Shown here piece by piece: positions 62,075-64,000 of a stretch of DNA of 64,000 nt (its first letter is position 1; the number at the start of each line of letters is the position of its first letter). Location: contig NC_089390.1 in NCBI RefSeq assembly GCF_003171515.1, positions 9,056,274 through 9,120,273 on the forward strand, read 5' to 3'. Made by a program: the position numbers and the translations under genes. The stretch is from Pyrenophora tritici-repentis. Its lineage: Eukaryota; Ascomycota; Dothideomycetes; Pleosporales; Pleosporaceae. The notes below the pieces were generated by a model. It was not told where the DNA came from and ran no database searches. It worked only from the letters and a program-made list of their open reading frames with translations.

Positions 62075-64000
62075 CTATGTTCCAGGACCGGCCGATTTGG
62101 AGTTGTTATCGGAGTGGCCTGAGAATGGTCCAACGTTGAAGTTGGGTGTCGTCTCCGTGTTTTGGCTAGGAGGACCACGGTAGTCGGCATCGTGCGTCAG
62201 GATAGGATCTATCGACTTTGTGTCTGGATGTACACTGATGCCATCCTGTGATTCAAGGTCTTGCTTAGTCGCGTTGCGACTAAACTTGATAGAATCATTG
62301 TCGTTGTTACTGCGATCGATGGGAGACCAACCAGCGACACTGCCGGCAACGATACCAGCCATGACGGTTGCCGGACCAAAGGCGGAGTTGGAGCGAGACC
62401 TAGTGCGGCGACGGCTGTTAGGTGTAGGAGGCGCTTGAGAGCCGTCATCCGCCTGTCCGTTGTTGGGAGTGCCAGGTAGCGAATGGCTGGATCGTGATCT
62501 GGTGAAGATTTCTCTGGGATGCTGGACCTTGAACTTGATGGCGCTGAGACGTCCACCACGAACTTTTCGGAGAAAAGCGAGCTCATCGCGAATCTCCAAC
62601 AAGCCTTGGTTCCAGTAGTAGTCGTCATCGGAGACAACAACCTCGGGGGTTCTCTTGCGATGGAAGAACTCGGGGATGCACTTATGGATGAGTTCATCGG
62701 GAATCAGTCGTACTATGACACCGACAGGCAGAGACAAGAAACCAAGGACTATTGAGTAACCCCATTGAGCACCGTTGAGTCTTACGACCTTGAACGCAAC
62801 GCCACCGACGAAGATGATCATGGTCTGACCACCAATCATGATAGCCAGAATGATAATGAAGAACCAGTTGTGCGTGATACCCTCAAAGACGTTGAAGCGG
62901 TTGTCTAGTCGGCGGTTGTTCAGAGCGTTGAAGATCTGCATCCACACGAAGGTGTTGAAGACCAAAGCTCTCAGTTGGTCCCGCTCACGTTCCGTCTCGT
63001 AACTAAGGATGGATTCGCCAGCGAAGTAGAGGATAAAAGTGACAACCAGTTGATAGATTGCCTGACCGATAATCATCTTCCACATCGTCAACGTGATCAA
63101 CGGTGCGGACTTCGGGTCGGGCTTTCGGTCGAGCAAAGTGCGCGTAGGTGGGTCAGTAGCAAGGGCCAAAGCGGCAAAGGTATCCATAATGAGGTTGACC
63201 CAAAGCAGTTGAACAGCGGTCAGAACAGAGCTCTGTTCGTCGTCGGAGACCGCAGAGACAAAGGTAAGCAATACAGCAGTGATGTTGACGGTGATCTGGA
63301 ACTGGAGGAACTTCTTCACAGCGTCGTTGACAGCACGTCCCCAGAGAAGCGCCTTCACAATGGAAGCGAAGTTGTCGTCCATGAGGATGATGGCTGAGGC
63401 TTCCTTTGCGACTTCGGTACCGGCTATACCCATGGAGAAACCCACATCCGCAGTCTTGAGCGCTGGCGCATCGTTGGTTCCATCACCAGTGACTGCCACA
63501 GTCTCGCCAAGCTCTTTGAGGCGCTTGACAAGCCTACGCTTATCTTCTGGGCTGGAACGGGCAAGAACGCAGAGCTTGGGAATGACAGCATCCATGTCTC
63601 GTTTTGACAGTTTGCGGAACGTAGGTCCTTCCATGACAACACCACCAGGTACAAGAATACCACAGTCTTCGGCGATAGCTTTGGCAGTAAGAACATTGTC
63701 ACCAGTGACCATGCGCACATATACACCGGCGTGCTGACAGTCCTTAACGGCTTCACGCACGCTCGGTCGCAACGGGTCTTGGATACCAACGATAGCCAGG
63801 AAGGTCATCTTCTTAGAAACATCCGCAAAGACAGCTTGACTCGGATCATCCTCGTTCTTAGAAGATTCGGCAGGTGGCCAGCTCTCGAAATCGCGGTAAA
63901 TCAGGCCAATGGTCCTCAAAGAGCGAGATGCGTAGGTAGTGATGATCTGTTCAAGCGTTTCGCGGTTATCGGCTGTGAGAGGTGCCTCTAGAAGCTCCTT
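62075..64000 (-). CDS. PMCA-type calcium-transporting ATPase (5' part beyond window)
   Basis: A P2B-type Ca2+ pump, probably of vacuolar or plasma membrane (yeast Pmc1 relatives). The frame is open to the window edge, giving 641 visible residues; the N-terminal membrane domain and the DKTGT phosphorylation site lie to the right of base 64000. Visible motifs are DPLRPSVREAV, MVTGDNVLTAKAIA, and the hinge VAVTGDGTNDAPALKTADVG with FSMGIAGTEVAKEASAIILM. Transmembrane helices 5-10 follow (LQFQITVNITAVLLTFV, LLWVNLIMDTFAALALATDP, VFNTFVWMQIFNALNNRRLD). The tail of about 190 residues is hydrophilic and Ser/Arg-rich (SRRRTRSRSNSAFGP), possibly a regulatory segment. No intron is seen in the visible part. 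Confidence 0.94.
   Translation of the reverse strand, partial: KELLEAPLTADNRETLEQIITTYASRSLRTIGLIYRDFESWPPAESSKNEDDPSQAVFADVSKKMTFLAIVGIQDPLRPSVREAVKDCQHAGVYVRMVTGDNVLTAKAIAEDCGILVPGGVVMEGPTFRKLSKRDMDAVIPKLCVLARSSPEDKRRLVKRLKELGETVAVTGDGTNDAPALKTADVGFSMGIAGTEVAKEASAIILMDDNFASIVKALLWGRAVNDAVKKFLQFQITVNITAVLLTFVSAVSDDEQSSVLTAVQLLWVNLIMDTFAALALATDPPTRTLLDRKPDPKSAPLITLTMWKMIIGQAIYQLVVTFILYFAGESILSYETERERDQLRALVFNTFVWMQIFNALNNRRLDNRFNVFEGITHNWFFIIILAIMIGGQTMIIFVGGVAFKVVRLNGAQWGYSIVLGFLSLPVGVIVRLIPDELIHKCIPEFFHRKRTPEVVVSDDDYYWNQGLLEIRDELAFLRKVRGGRLSAIKFKVQHPREIFTRSRSSHSLPGTPNNGQADDGSQAPPTPNSRRRTRSRSNSAFGPATVMAGIVAGSVAGWSPIDRSNNDNDSIKFSRNATKQDLESQDGISVHPDTKSIDPILTHDADYRGPPSQNTETTPNFNVGPFSGHSDNNSKSAGPGT

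Noticed and set aside
1..64000. CRISPR arrays, bacterial operons or insertion sequences
   Set aside because: The window is eukaryotic with introns, and no regular repeat-spacer structure or bacterial element was seen.

Overview
The window is nuclear DNA of a filamentous ascomycete, most likely a dothideomycete of the Pleosporales type. Several features support this. Genes carry short GT-AG introns of about 46-150 bp with CTAAC/CTGAC-like branch sites. Fungus-restricted genes are present (DASH subunit DAD1, Kei1, a GH7 cellobiohydrolase). Two fungal Ty1/copia retrotransposons are also present. The order-level placement is inference from gene content; no alignment was run.

Layout. 1-9.5 kb: SEC1 (runs off the left edge), mitochondrial helicase SUV3, a short-chain dehydrogenase, KEI1 and an F-box-like gene. 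10.3-12.0 kb: two tandem related coiled-coil genes, each with one in-frame TAA, separated by a 17-bp minisatellite. 12.3-13.7 kb: a secreted single-module GH7 cellobiohydrolase. 13.7-26.5 kb: a gene-poor accessory stretch with one unknown repeat-containing protein, a 0.74-kb element with 54-bp perfect terminal inverted repeats, and an intact copia retrotransposon (20232-25937, identical LTRs, ATATG target duplication). 26.6-41.4 kb: a compact housekeeping block made of a complex I ESSS-type subunit, a CHM7-like ESCRT gene, GPN2, BUB3, TYW1, SEN34, DAD1, a Rho4-type GTPase and an LCB3-like phosphatase. 41.4-51.7 kb: a gene desert of degenerate repeated promoter-like modules (TATA box, pyrimidine tract, AAAATG), split by a second intact copia element (44039-49057, CAAAC target duplication). 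51.7-64 kb: IML1, three small unknown genes or ORFs, a frameshifted NAD(P)-binding reductase, and a PMCA-type calcium ATPase that runs off the right edge.

The gene set is mostly core cell biology: secretion (SEC1), sphingolipid metabolism (KEI1, LCB3-like), mitosis (BUB3, DAD1), tRNA maturation (TYW1, SEN34), TORC1 control (IML1) and nuclear-envelope ESCRT (CHM7). It is interrupted by two islands of young retrotransposons and fast-evolving repeats. The most unusual material is the repeat locus at 42.5-51.3 kb. It includes six TATA-centred units about 147-150 bp apart and a 64-codon ORF with no acidic residues placed 37 bp downstream of a TATA box. Its function is unknown. Exon boundaries were read by eye from GT/AG sites and frame continuity and have not been checked against transcripts.
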